Shown one piece after another: positions 1-10,471 of a stretch of 64,000 bases of DNA. Below the pieces are notes generated by a model. That model was given only the letters and a program-made list of their open reading frames with translations, searched no databases and had not been told where the DNA came from. A program made the translations under genes and the position numbers. Origin of the DNA: Magicicada septendecula (lineage: Eukaryota > Arthropoda > Insecta > Hemiptera > Cicadidae); assembly GCA_034769895.1 (NCBI GenBank), contig CM068367.1, positions 84,435,654 through 84,499,653 on the forward strand, in the 5' to 3' direction. Numbering within the stretch: position 1 is the first letter of the stretch; each line of letters opens with the position of its first letter.

Positions 1-290
1 TAGACTTGCCCCCTCTCAAGTATTTCTTTGGCACACGCTGATCGTCCATCCGCTTTAGATAACCTAGCCATTGTATTCGTTGAGCCGTTATGAATCTTAC
101 AATGTCCTCATGATTCAATACCTCATCTAACTCCTGGTTATTTCTTATTATCCATTCATCACTTTCTTTAACTGGCCCATAAACACTTCTTACGATGTTT
201 CTTTCAAACCTTTTTAGTGTTACCCGTTCCTTTTTTGTCAGTGGCCATGACACTTACCTTCATAAGTAACAACTGGTCTAATAAGTGTCT
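1..290 (-). pseudogene. Non-LTR retrotransposon RT C-terminal remnant, runs off the window edge
   Basis: The minus strand reads openly for about 80 codons from near position 240 down to position 1. It shows the features of the C-terminal region of insect non-LTR RT proteins: a basic stretch with RRFERNIVR-like spacing (here LKRFERNIVRSVYG), an acidic DEWIIRNNQEL segment, and the signature QRIQWLGYLKRMDDQRVPKK. Upstream, after a frame change around 240-250, LIRPVVTYE matches the segment that normally precedes it. The region would be the 3' end of a larger ORF cut by the window edge. It lies on the same strand as the other RT remnants nearby but is a different subfamily. A pseudogene is inferred from the frameshift and the absence of an upstream polymerase domain. 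Confidence 0.7.
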
Positions 291-865
291 ACATATTTTT
301 ATTTTTATGTAAATAACAATAAATAAAAAATAAAGAGGACTTGTCTAATACTGAATCATAAAACGACAACTGTCGTCATATTTTTTTCCAGACTTGTAGT
401 CGCCGCCTATCGCCGTCATCAACTGACAACGTTTAAGTCACACACACAGTGTTTTGCTGCCCCACCGCGCAGCGTTCCTTTGTTTGAAAGTTACGTACGC
501 GCGCGCGCGCTTCTGCGCACGTATTACGATGACGTCCACACAATAGACGCACAGCGTCGCTGACAGCGTAGGCCGACTTACGCCATTGATTACGCTGAAA
601 CGTCCATTTCTTGTCAAATTTCGTCGGTTAGGTTTTTTTGTACATCAAAATACTCTAACAAAAGACATCCTTAATTCTATGATACTTTTTTGTTGCTCGA
701 TAAAATTCGATTTTATGTCGCCACACAGTCGTGAAAACTTTTACTGGTTCCTCGTTACATGCTATAAAATTGAAAGAACAAAATAACTGAACAACAACCC
801 AGACCTGTTAAATTTGGCTTTACGATGACTCTCAATTCCTAGTTATTAGCTCTTGTTTTTGGATC
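291..865. other. AT-rich spacer without recognisable gene
   Basis: Nothing with coding or structural support is visible. A short alternating GC run near 496-511 is the only compositional anomaly, and the short open frames are not convincing. Confidence 0.5.
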
Positions 866-982
866 TTCTCCTCCTTCTCCTCCTCCTCCTCCTCCTCCTC
901 CTCCTCCTCCTCCTTCTTCTTCTTCTTCTTCTTCTTCTTCTTCTTCTTCTTCTTCTTCTTCTTCTTCTTCTTCATCTTCTTC
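866..982. repeat. (CTT)n/(CTC)n trinucleotide array
   Basis: About 117 bp of CTC then CTT repeats on the plus strand. A long Leu-rich open frame through it is a repeat artefact. On the minus strand the array reads (GAA)n/(GAG)n, the same sense as the trinucleotide tails that follow several minus-strand RT remnants in this window, so it may be such a tail. Confidence 0.9.
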
Positions 983-1314
983 AAACAATAAGCTGTGACA
1001 AAGCCCGACCGGTATCCAGCGTTACTCGACCCTCCTACATCCCTTCTTCCTTTCGGCGTGCAATTCAGTGCCGCTTTGGGCAGTCTATCCTACGAAAGTC
1101 GCTCCTTGTGGCTACACCATTTTCTTTATTCCTCTTATTTCAGATAAATATAGCAGATTTAACACTGTTTTTATATCATCATTCTTTATCCTACCTTGAA
1201 GTATATCCCCAAGGATACTTACTTAAGAACTCTCCTCCGCTGACTTTATACTATCTGTTCGTCTTGCGTTGTTGCACCTTACGTCTCACAGGTCATGGGA
1301 TGGCCATCACTTTG

Positions 1315-1524
1315 TAGAAATTTAACGCGTTTTCTTCCGCATTTTAATCTTATATGATTTATGTACCCCTTACACAGGTACTCCTCAACCTCCTCGTCCA
1401 GGCAAGATAAGGAGCTCTTAGAATTTAGGCACGTATGCTCCATAAACATACTTCCAAATATAATTTGCATTTACCAGCTGTTTTTACTTAATTTTTATAA
1501 TATTACACAGCATTTACATATTTT
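1315..1524 (+). repeat. Left arm of a 210-bp inverted repeat
   Basis: This segment is an almost perfect reverse complement of 2107-2317, with only about ten visible mismatches. Its outer end reads tagaaatttaacgcg, mirrored by cgcgttacatttcta at the other arm. Immediately outside, on the minus strand, FYKVMAIP followed by a stop matches a motif of the RT remnants elsewhere in the window, so the arm seems to contain part of a retroelement 3' region. Confidence 0.85.
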
Positions 1525-2106
1525 TCTGCCAGCTATGATACTGAAACATAATCAATTATTTGTCTGAAGCATGGCTTTGAAACTCCTGGGAAAAGAGACA
1601 AAGACCTCAGTATTTAACTGGCGCTACAGGAGTATGCAGAGAACTTCGTAGAAGAGAGAATAATGATGAAATTTTTAGAGTACACGAGAAGAAGTAATTT
1701 TGGAAGAGCGACAATGGAAGGAAATACCTAACGATGACTTGAAGGTATATATTTGCGCATAACGGTACATAAATTTTAAAAGTTAAGGTTGATGGTTTAT
1801 GGGAGAAATGCTAAGGCAAAATCAAGAAAAAAGTTCTTGAATCAACTAGCTACAGAAATACGTACAAATTGACATATTGATCGTAATCAGAGGATAGTCA
1901 AACAGAACTCAAAGTAACTGAAAGAAATAGAAACGACTAAATAGAAATGAACAATAATTCGTAAAACAATAAATCAGGTAAACTCTCTATTCGGAGTGCC
2001 ACCATCGTAGTATCAAAATATATACTCGATCCGAGTAAAGGGCTTACCTCGTATAAATCACCCATCGCTTAGGCAGCGTTGCTTTTTGACTACTATACTG
2101 AAGTAT
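1525..2106. other. Spacer between inverted-repeat arms
   Basis: About 580 bp of AT-rich sequence with no ORF of note. Around 1984-2075 it contains two short motifs (ctctattcgga and aaatcacccatcgctta) that recur near 44520 and 9990 beside the Jockey-like copies, so it holds part of a dispersed repeat. Confidence 0.45.
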
Positions 2107-2317
2107 AAAAATATGTAAATGCTGTGTAATATTCTAAAAATTAAGTAAAAACAGCTGGTAAATCCAAATTACATTTGGAAGTACGTTTATGGAGCATACG
2201 TGCCAAAATTCTAAGAGCTCCTTATCTTGCCTGGACGAGGAGGTTGAGGAGTACCTGTGTAAGGGGTACATAAATCATATAAGATTAAAATGCGGAAGAA
2301 AACGCGTTACATTTCTA
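2107..2317 (-). repeat. Right arm of the 210-bp inverted repeat
   Basis: Reverse complement of 1315-1524. The arms are separated by about 580 bp and could form a long stem-loop if transcribed. No target-site duplication is evident outside the arms, so transposon termini are not proven. Confidence 0.85.
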
Positions 2318-2354
2318 GAGAGAGTTGGGAAAGACGTGTATACTCTGGAAAGAT

Positions 2355-2620
2355 CATAATCATCATCATCTGCAAGGATTAAATCAAGGATGGTTTGTTC
2401 CGGTCTCAAACAGGCAAAGTCTAGAGCTAGTCACTCCATCGCATCCTCGGACGTCCCACACCTCTCCGTCCCTTCGGCTTATAGTTCCATAGTTGTTTGG
2501 GGATGCAGCAGTCATCCATTCGGCAAAGATGTTCCCACAAATTCAGCCTATATTGGGCAATCCTGTCAAGTATACTTATAATATTCAGTTCCTGCCAGTA
2601 GGAAATATACAAGGCGAAAA
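2355..2620 (-). pseudogene. Non-LTR RT C-terminal remnant, family A
   Basis: The minus-strand frame contains ELNIISILDRIAQYRLN, WEHLCRMDD and GRRGVGRPRMRWSD, the classic terminal block of an insect non-LTR RT protein. The same block is found in the longer family-A remnant near 18 kb, including the shared 3' sequence reading TGTTCCGG on the plus strand. Only about 60 residues survive and no polymerase core is present. Past the stop the minus strand reads (GAT)n, which looks like the 3' tail of the retroposed copy. Confidence 0.75.
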
Positions 2621-2837
2621 GATCAATTTGATCAGTTCTCTGAAGATATTCCGATGCAAGCTAGAACTGAACACGGGATCTTCTTTAAATAGTAACTGGA
2701 AAGTATGGAGGGAACTATGAGATCGAAGTATAATATAAACATTAACAGGACTAAAGAGAAAATAAAATAACAGTGTGTGACGGAGGGAAGTCTAGTCGTC
2801 ACTTCACGGTGTAGGCTTGTACCCTGTTCCGTCTTCA

Positions 2838-3610
2838 CTACAGGCATCTCTTCCAGGGCCTACCCACAGATCTTCTGCCAACTGGTTTGTAGTCTACAGC
2901 GCGCTTTACTAGCCTCTGGTGGCCCATTCTGTAGACGTGCTCCATCCACTGATGCTTTCGTTCTTCTGTCTTATCACTGATGAAAGATATATCCAGTTCG
3001 GCCCTTATATGTTCATTACGCATTCAATCCGTTAGACGATAACCACTCACATGCCTTAAAAAATTCATTTCAACGGTTTGTATATGCTGCTTTTTTTCCA
3101 TTTACCGTCCATGTTTCACTAGCGGATGTAAGAACAAGTATCGCCATTACTTTATAGAACTTCGTTTTATTATCAGTTTTTGTTTTATTTCTTAGTGTTC
3201 GTTGTATTGTACCACACATCATCTGATACCTATTTACTTTTTGTATTCTTAACATCATGATGTTCATAACTTATGTCACAACCAAGAAAACCAAAGCGTG
3301 ATACCTGCTCTAAAATCTTATCCCCAACAACTATTTTCGAACAAATTGGGAATTTCCCTTTAAAGGCCATAACCTTTGTCTTACTTTGAGATATTTTAAA
3401 ATTATATGTCCCACATACACGGTTCAAGTGGTATATCGACTGCTGCAGAGCATCTTCGCTCTTCTTGAGTATCTCCTGGTGATCAACGAATAACAGAGTA
3501 CTTATGCATGTGGCGATAGGATGTAAGTTTATCCCTGGATTAACTTCAACTTTCCACTGTCTGATCACATCATCCAAGTATATAGTAAACAATGGAGGTA
3601 AAAGACTGCA
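2838..3610 (-). pseudogene. Non-LTR RT C-terminal half, family B, frameshifted
   Basis: Three minus-strand open segments line up in order. The first (about 3592 to 3230) has LDDVI, a degenerate catalytic region (LFVDHQEI where Y/FADD is expected), SKTKVMAFKGK, and the thumb motif FGFLGCDISY. The second (3267 to 3070) has MCGTIQRTLRNKT and FYKVMAILVLTSASETW. The third (3023 to 2838) has WMEHVYRMGHQRL and GRRSVGRPWKR. Loss of the catalytic Asp pair and the frame changes make this a dead copy. It resembles the family-B copy near 20.6-21.2 kb more than family A. Confidence 0.75.
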
Positions 3611-5525
3611 CGGAGGGAAGACTCCAAAATAAAAACAACACTGCAGGATGTTGAAGTAAGACGTACATATTTAGAAATCAAAACCAATAAAATTTGGAAA
3701 AATACGTAAAGAAAATCAGGAGTAAGACCGCCCAAGTGAAAGCAGCATTTAATAAAACGCGACGCAAAACTACAAACAGTATAAACCGGATGACCAGGAA
3801 ATGATTATTGAAAACATTTGTTTTAATGTGGCCCTGCGTGAGTGTAAAACGTGGTTAATAATTAATAAGGTAAAACGGTGGTTAACTTTATTTGAAAAAT
3901 CGTGGTACAGAAGTATATGTTAAAGATCAGTTCAAGAAACAGGTTAACTAATTCAAGAGGTTATCAAACACCTAAAGCGACTAATGATATCTGAAGTGGT
4001 TGAAAAAGATTAGTAAATCATATCCTATGTCACAGAGGTTGGGCAAGACACTACTGGAAAGAAGGCGGGAGTTGGAAGGCCTCGTTTCAAATATATAAAA
4101 CAGATAACAGAAGACGTCAGTTGTACAAATTACGTTTAATTGAAGGGAAGATATGGAATTAGAGCAGACTGGAGTACCAACTCTAACCAACCCATGGACT
4201 GAGCACTCAAGAAGATGAATAATAAGAGGGCGGCCAAGAGTATTGTCGGAAGACTTCACAAAACCCCACCAAGAACACTCACAAATTTCATGATTGAGGT
4301 CCAAGACGTTTTAGGACGTTACGGTTAACTGGCTGTTTTATACAGAACAGTAAATTGTATACGTAGCAGTACATTTTATGCACAACAGAAGTGAAAAGTA
4401 TAAAACAGAATCAACAATTGTCAATTCAATCGGAAGGCTGATAGTGACAGTTATATGACAACGCATATCTACATGCGTTTCTATTATTTATACAGCTACA
4501 GATGTTTTCAGCATTCCATCATCTGGTCTTGTTTTGTTTCTAGTGTTTCACAAATAATTCATTTCAGTGATGTTCAATACAACCAAAATATGCAATTCTC
4601 AACCATATAAATGATGTCTCTTATTAGCACGGACTGTGAACTGTGTATGCACAAGCTTGTATGTTTAACGAACAATTACAGCAAGATACACAGAGAATAT
4701 GTCCACCGTTTGCAGTCAGGGAAGCATTTTAATCAGTGTATTGACAAATTAGTACGAAAATGTTTATATTTTATTTGTTTTAAATACACTTCTTTTCACA
4801 GTTACACACTTATTAGATAGAGAGTTAGCAAACATTTGACGCAGACGAAACAAACGAGACGATTGGTACAAAAGCTACTGGGTAGACATTGAGTACAAAT
4901 TTTAAACTGTGTATAATGATCACTGATCATCTGGTTGATTTGTCCACTTAAAGTAGACATTTTATATAACACGTATTTAGTTTAATTTACGGATTATGAT
5001 CGGGAATCCGTGCGTAATTTTTTTACTTCTCTATAACTCGTACAGAAAATGTGTAATGTGAGGTAAGGCCTTGTTACTTTTTTATTAGAAGTATGAAGTG
5101 TAAATTGGATAGAAGAATCTTATATGATAATAATATGTGATACGCCGATGATTCTTCGATTACCGCTTTGATGGGGCATAGTGGTTTTTAACCTTAAGAT
5201 GACCGCGGAGAAGTGATTCGAGTAAATACAGCGCGGACCTCCTTCTCTTCTACAAAAACCTGCAGGCCACCAAGAAAAAGCATAGTTAATTTTGTAAGTC
5301 CATTGATAGGCCAAAATGAATTTTATTTTATTTTATTTAACTAATTTTAAAGCATTATGGCTGCACTTGCAAAGTCAATCTTAACGTGGTGTACAGATTG
5401 TTGGGTAGACAATCATATGGTGGTGGCTCGGTGTCTGAGAACCTCTAAACTCGGTAAACTCGCAAGAGTAGACAGAGAAAGACGTTGATAAAAATAACTA
5501 AAATTAATTTTTTTAGGCGATTTAA
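3611..5525. other. AT-rich spacer without recognisable gene
   Basis: No coding signal, RNA gene or repeat structure was recognised. Open frames are short and of biased composition. Confidence 0.5.
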
Positions 5526-5800
5526 TTACGGCTGGCGCCGCCTCTCGCATCCTAGCTTCCACTGACGCTGGTCTAAACAGTCCTGTTCTGTAAGTCCTCT
5601 TGCATTCATTGGATCTTCGACGTCCATATTCCATGAATGTTTAGGTCTTCCTTTTTTTCTTCTGAGGGTGTAGTCCATTCCCATACCTTCCTTGTTTCAT
5701 CCGACATTCTTTTTAGGTGTCCAAACCAATTCAGTCTTCTTGCTTCTATTGATTCTATAATGTCAAGGTCGATTCCCATCGCTTGTCTTATCTCTACATT
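5526..5800 (-). pseudogene. Non-LTR RT C-terminal remnant, third subfamily
   Basis: A single uninterrupted minus-strand frame of about 90 codons ends at a TAA. It starts VEIRQAMGIDLDIIESIEA and continues RRLNWFGHLKRMSDETRK, EKKGRPKHSW, and a short acidic/basic tail. RRLNWFGHLKRM is the counterpart of the R-x-R/L-W-x-GH-x-x-RM signature of insect non-LTR RT C-termini. It is a 5'-truncated fragment. Unlike five other remnants here, it has no trinucleotide tail after the stop. Confidence 0.7.
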
Positions 5801-6112
5801 TTACCCATAAAAATTACGTCTGAGATTATCAAAATGAACTGATATTGTCACTGTTTTATTTGGGATAATAAAAGCGACTTTTTTAACACTTTCTGCTGTA
5901 AGCCTGAGTAGGCCTAAATCTCGGACAGTACACTTTTGCCCAGTGGACGCAGCCCGATTATACCTCGAGTCGTGTATTCGTTTGCTTTACTATCACATTA
6001 CGGGTACGTCTCGGGTTTAGTCGCCACAAAATGTTTTCGTGTCGATATACGATTGTGTACAGTGCACTCTGGTCTCAATGTTCATAAATATAATCGATGT
6101 TCATAAATATAA
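5801..6112. other. 5' flank of Jockey copy 1 with a duplicated 19-mer
   Basis: Mostly unremarkable sequence. At 6079-6116 a 19-bp unit (atgttcataaatataatcg) occurs twice in tandem, ending exactly where homology to the retrotransposon begins. Confidence 0.6.
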
Positions 6113-6676
6113 TCCATTGTTGACTTCCGCGCTGTTCAGCACTTTCTGTCAGCGCGGAACATCTCGTTCCACACCTTTGCTCTCCCTGAGGAGCGTGAGG
6201 TGAAAATTGTTATTCAGGGGATACCCTGCCATACCTCCCCCGAAACTATCGTGCAGGAGCTGACTACTCTTGGCTATTCGCCAACAGCTGTGTCGGTTTT
6301 TCACGCTGGCAAGGGGAACAAACACCCAGTCAATTCATTCCTTGTCAAGTTGTTGAAGACCGGAAATTTTGAGGTCTATGGCCTCCAAACACTTCTTCAC
6401 CTCCGGGTGACTGTACGATCATTTGACCCGCGACCGGGCCCTGCTCAGTGTTTCAACTGTCAGGGCTTCGGGCACTCTTCCCTTTTCTGCCACGCGCCCC
6501 TACTTTCCGTGCGGTGTGGAGACCCTCACCGTGGCTGTGATAAGCCTCGTATGCCGGGTTTTACTCCATACTGTTGCAACTGCAAGGGCACCCATCCGGC
6601 TAGTTACCGGGCTTGCCCCAAACACATCAAGGCTGAAAGACAGCAGCGATCTGCGCGCCCTCGTGTAGTCGTGTAG
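6113..6676 (+). pseudogene. Jockey-like ORF1 (gag-like) protein, 5'-truncated
   Basis: The frame is open from a stop at 6110 onward, so readable sequence begins upstream of the first GTG/ATG-like start (about 6200). Upstream residues FHTFALPEEREVK followed by IVIQGIP match the conserved pre-zinc-knuckle domain of Jockey-type ORF1 proteins, so the true N-terminus is missing. Numbered from position 6200, a CX2CX4HX4C knuckle lies at residues 84-97 (CFNCQGFGHSSLFC), a degenerate second one near 106-114, and a third Cys/His cluster at 125-139 (CCNCKGTHPASYRAC). These bind element RNA during retrotransposition. The frame stops at 6676 while similarity continues in another frame. Confidence 0.8.
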
Positions 6677-7236
6677 CTGGCCCTACTCCTAATCGGCGAG
6701 AGGCCTTCCCCCCCCTCTCAGGTACATCTGTCAAGGCCACGGCAGCGACTCCTGTCGCTCCCGCGGTCTCAGTCCCGCCTGCAAGCGTCGCTCCGGCGGC
6801 GCCTGTGATGGCTCCATTACCGACGTCTGCCGGAGCGCCAGCCCCTTCCTATGCAGCTGTAGCTGCCAAGCCAAAATCGTCAACCACTTCCGCCCGCAAG
6901 GGTACCACAAGCCCACTCGTCGCCGAAATCCCGGCCGACGCCATCAGCAGGCTCGACCTGCCCAACCTCAGCGGGACTCTCCCGCCCTTGTCATCGCCCA
7001 ACCTCCACGTGAGCAGACCACACTCCAGTCCGCTAGCCCTGCGCCATCTGTAGTCCTGGCCGAAGTTTCTCAGGAACGTCCGCGCGTGTCCCGGGAACAT
7101 TCTCGGGGTCCTGCGGACCCCCTGACGGCTTGGACCACTACGCTCGTAAAAAGCATCATGTCTGCTCCTGATACCCCGACTGTGCTAATGTTAGTTTTCC
7201 AATCCCTCTCTGCTCTCTTCCCTCTCCTCCCCCTTA
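6677..7236 (+). pseudogene. Jockey-like ORF1 C-terminal region, out of frame
   Basis: This Pro/Ala/Ser-rich stretch (for example PAPSYAAVAAKPKSSTT) continues the ORF1 protein after a frame change near 6670. The part encoding VIAQPPREQTT and VLAEVSQERPRVSRE also exists in copy 2 at 48.0-48.18 kb, which confirms that it belongs to the element. The tail of ORF1 ends just before the endonuclease start at 7237. Low complexity limits any functional statement. Confidence 0.65.
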
Positions 7237-7800
7237 ATGGCTAGATCCTTGCGAATCATCGGTTGGAACGTCGATGGCGTTTCCTCTCGACGATCTGAGC
7301 TGGCGGCTTTCGTCGTGGAGTACGACGCTGATGTCGTGCTTCTCTCCGAAACCCATCTAGCCCCCTACCATCGATTCTCGCTACCTGCCTACACTTGTTA
7401 TCGTCAGGATCGTCCCCTACAGCCGCGCCATCCCCCGTCTGGGGGTACGGCGATTCTGGTCCACAGGCGGATATCCCATAGGCCACTACCCCCCCCACAC
7501 TTCTCGACTCATCGAAGGTTGCGCGGTGGCGGTGGCCGCCGGCGACTCGGAGTTGCGCATTGTTTCCGCGTATCTCCGGCCTCGCCTGCGCCCGCCGCCT
7601 CCGCCTGAGAAGTGGAACGCACTCCTCGACCATCCAATCTCGACGATTGCAGCCGGCGACTTCAACGCCAAACATCCTTCATGGAATAGTAGGGCTTCCA
7701 ACGCCTACGGCAATTCGCTCCGCCGGTTCGTCCTAGACGACCCGGAAACGCATGTCATCGGCCCTGATGATCCAACACACAACCCCTATGCCGGTCATCG
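7237..7800 (+). pseudogene. Jockey-like ORF2: APE-type endonuclease domain, frameshifted
   Basis: Begins MARSLRIIGWNVDGVSSRR (N of motif I), followed by DADVVLLSETHL with the catalytic Glu. A frameshift near 7500 moves the second half into the frame with VSAYLRPRLRPP and GDFNAKHPSWNS, the catalytic Asp/Asn motif of the exonuclease-endonuclease-phosphatase fold. This domain nicks target DNA to prime reverse transcription. The sequence then jumps into the RT region because of an internal deletion near 7802; the SDHNP motif found in copy 2 (SSDHNPLL) is lost here. Dead copy. Confidence 0.8.
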
Positions 7801-9307
7801 AACCTGCCCATTCGGTAGTGGTTCGGGACTTCCTATCTGGTTATTTCTCCTGCCCTCCACTTGACCCTCCCGCTCTCTTCGACAGGGACGAACTAGTTTC
7901 GTCTATCTGTCGTCTAAACCGCCGTCGCGCCCCTGGTCCTGATCGGATCGGGGCCGCAGCTTTGCAGTGTCTCTCGGCCTCGGGCGTTCAACTGGTCCTG
8001 GATCTGTTCAACTTTAGTCTCCGGCTGCACTACTTCCCCCGCCTGTTGAAAAATGCCAACATCTGCATTATTCCCAAGCTCGGCAAGCCTAGAATGCTTG
8101 CAGACAGCTATCGTCCCATATCGTTGTTGCCAGTCATCTCAAAGGTGTTTGAGCGTCTCCTACTAGCCCGTTTCTGGCCGCTGTTGGATAATTTTATTCG
8201 GAGCGAACAGTTCGGGTTCCGTAGAGAGCAGTTGACAACTTTGCAACTCGTCCGAGTTCTCACAGCATTGTCCGACGCCGCCAACAAGAAAGTTTCTACC
8301 GGCGCTGTCTTGTTGGACGTGAGCAAGGCCTTTGACAGAGTCTGGTACGAAGGCCTTCCCTATAAACTCGCTCACTCTCCCGTACCACCGTCCATTATGC
8401 ATTTCTTGCGGTCCTACCTCAGCGATCGTACCTTCAGGGTTAGCGTCGAAGGGTCCTGTTCATCAGTTCGACCCGTCGCCGCTGGCGTTCCGCAGGGATC
8501 TCTCCTCGGCCCCTTTCTGTACCTAGTGTACACGAACGACCTGCCTGTTATTCCTGGAGTCACGTTATCTTTATTCGCTGACGATGCAATGAATCACTGC
8601 AGCTCCCTGTCCCCGCATTTTGCGAGTACAAAGCTGCAGCGTCAGTTGAATCAGCTTCCGGACTGGTTACGGAAGTAGCGGGTGATGATCAACACGGAGA
8701 AATCCGAGGCTATCTGCTTCACCCGTAAGTCCACTTCCCGGTGCCTGTCCCTCTCCCAAGAATGGAGCCCTATCGCCTGGAAGAAGTCGGTGAAGTATTT
8801 GGGCGTTCGGCTTGACCGACGCCTGAGCTTCAACGCCCACGTAACTGACACCCTCAATAAAGCTCGAGGCGTCCGAGCCAAAATATTTCCCATGCTCTCG
8901 TGCCGCAACCGCCTGGCTTTGCGCACTAAAGTGTGTATCTATCTCTTGTTTCTCCGGTCAATGTTGACCTATGCTGCTCCCGCATGGTGGTCGCTTTTGT
9001 CAACCACTAACAAGTGTGTAGGCTCGAAGTCTTCCAGTACCGTACCCTCCTATCCTTGTCGGGGTCTCCATGGTTTGTGAGGAATAATGTTATTCATGGA
9101 GACCTTCTAGTTCCTACCATCGCCGATTTTGTCCGGTCGCTTGCCGAAACTGTCTTTGCTTCTGCAGCGACTTCGTCCTTTCCCTACTTACGAACCATCA
9201 GCACGTCAGACCCACCTCCCCCTATACGAGTCAAACGCCCTCGGGCGATTTTAGACGACCCCCCCCATAATTCTGTTTGCTGCAATTTAGGTTCCCCAGC
9301 AACTTGA
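7801..9307 (+). pseudogene. Jockey-like ORF2: reverse transcriptase domain and C-terminus, disrupted
   Basis: RT motifs run in order: RAPGPDRIG, SYRPISLLPVISKVFERL, LDVSKAFDRVW (catalytic Asp, motif A), GVPQGSLLGP (motif B), LFADDAM (motif C, both catalytic Asp). A TAG at 8676-8678 replaces the Trp codon found in copy 2 (LRKW). The following frame carries KYLGVRLDRRLSFNAH (thumb), and a further frame change near 9013 leads to a terminal segment ending SPAT. The catalytic residues persist, but the nonsense codon and frameshifts rule out a full-length product. Confidence 0.85.
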
Positions 9308-9715
9308 CTTCCTTGTTACCTTCCTTTTAAGTCTTCTCCCTCCCCAAGTATGTTGGCACACTGCTTGGCACTGTTACCGTTTGCCACCGACACGGAGGTT
9401 CCCTGCCTCGCGAGGAACGACCGGCGCCACAAGGCGCCTGCCTACCGGGCCGGGCGCGTGCGACATCTGCCATTCGCCCCGTCACCGGTGGTAGTGTTAC
9501 CATGACCCGGAACCCATATAAAATAAAGATGTTTGAAAATTTCCGCCGCCTTCTCAGTTAACTGGTTGGCATCTCCTTCCTGATTTTTATGCCACCTGTC
9601 TTGTGAAAGTCCAGCACTATTTTCATCTTACAGCCATCGGGCACGTCCCGGAAGCTGTAATTCAGCCATGGGTGCAAGACGCCCCACTACATAATTCAAT
9701 GCAATGCAATGCCCA
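9308..9715 (+). other. Jockey copy 1 3' UTR and (CAATG)n end
   Basis: Homologous to 44828-45228 on the minus strand. It contains an aataaa signal followed by about 170 bp and ends in a short CAATG tandem tract. The similarity between copies breaks just after this tract for roughly 10-40 bp, which marks the likely 3' end of the element. Confidence 0.65.
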
Positions 9716-9721
9716 ATCGTC

Positions 9722-9990
9722 ACTCACAGTTAAGAAAGATTCATTTTATTTTACATTATTTTGTAGTTTAGTCTTATATTTCTATTCTTATGGGTTGTGG
9801 CGAATGTTTGTAGGACTTATATTGTTGTGAAAAGCTTTTTGACCGTATTTAGGTATATATTGCTAATACTTGTATAATATTTGATTGTAGTTGTTTTATG
9901 TTGTTTAGCTTCTGAGGACGATCTCAGATCCAAAACGTCAAGCGACAACAATTACGATGGAAAAGTTCGAATAGAGTATTTAGCCGTAAG
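9722..9990 (+). repeat. Host repeat following Jockey copy 1, shared with 44510-44795
   Basis: The sequence resembles the reverse complement of 44510-44795 throughout (roughly 80-85 percent by eye). It contains a shared CTGAGGACGATC segment with hammerhead-like organisation and ends with the phrase cgaatagag, also seen near 1984. The family is not identified; it could be the 3' end of a ribozyme-bearing retroelement. Confidence 0.65.
9908..9943 (+). ncRNA. Degenerate hammerhead-ribozyme-like motif
   Basis: Layout: 4-bp stem I (GCTT / AAGC), CTGAGGA core, stem II GATC-TCA-GATC, then AAAAC where GAAAC is expected, and a GTC cleavage triplet right before the 3' arm of stem I. The one core defect is A in place of G12 at 9932. 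The related copy at 44556-44596 keeps CGAAAC but has lost the GTC, so each has a different lesion, as expected for decayed ribozymes. Confidence 0.45.
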
Positions 9991-10471
9991 AAATCACCCA
10001 TCGCTTAGAGGTTTGATAATCCCAGTAACCATCTATGGGTCTGATGAACTTACGAACAGGCAGATTCCAAAATATCGAAACCTTTGAAATCTGGACGCGT
10101 ACTTTGAAAATTCGGAACAAATGTAAAAAACGAATTCAAAATAAAAAAATAATAATAATAATTTGACACCGGATGGTCTAGTGTAAAATCTCACACTTCT
10201 TTTTATCGAAGAGAGCACATTCAGTGTACAGCTAGAAGGACAAATGAAATACAAGTCTTATAATACAAGGTAAAGTAGGGTGTACAAGACAATTAACAAG
10301 GGAATTGTTTATATCTTGAGGGTAAAAAAATGAACAGTTTAACAGAAGGCGTATTAGCACAGTGTAATTGGTATACACGTCAAAAAAAACTATGCTCTAA
10401 AAGGGAAAGACGTAAGATTTAAGGAAAAAGAAGATGAATTAAAATCATCCCTCACATCATCATCATCAACC
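9991..10471. other. Spacer without recognisable gene
   Basis: Starts with aaatcacccatcgctta, also present at 2059, then AT-rich sequence with no coding signal. Confidence 0.45.

Larger units (their letters stand above)
6113..9715 (+). mobile_element. Jockey-like non-LTR retrotransposon, copy 1 (5'-truncated, internally deleted)
   Basis: In order: zinc-knuckle ORF1 protein, APE-type endonuclease, RT, and a 3' UTR with an aataaa signal near 9523, ending in a short (CAATG)n tract. Base composition is much more GC-rich than the flanks, typical of a mobile insertion. The second copy at 44.8-48.2 kb (minus) allows comparison: copy 1 keeps more of ORF1 but lacks about 670 bp between endonuclease and RT. 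Several frameshifts and one nonsense codon make it non-functional. Assignment to the Jockey superclade rests on domain order and sequence flavour. Confidence 0.85.

Noticed and set aside
853..1317. Open frame with a long poly-Leu run
   Set aside because: Created by the CTC/CTT array; the rest has no recognisable domain.
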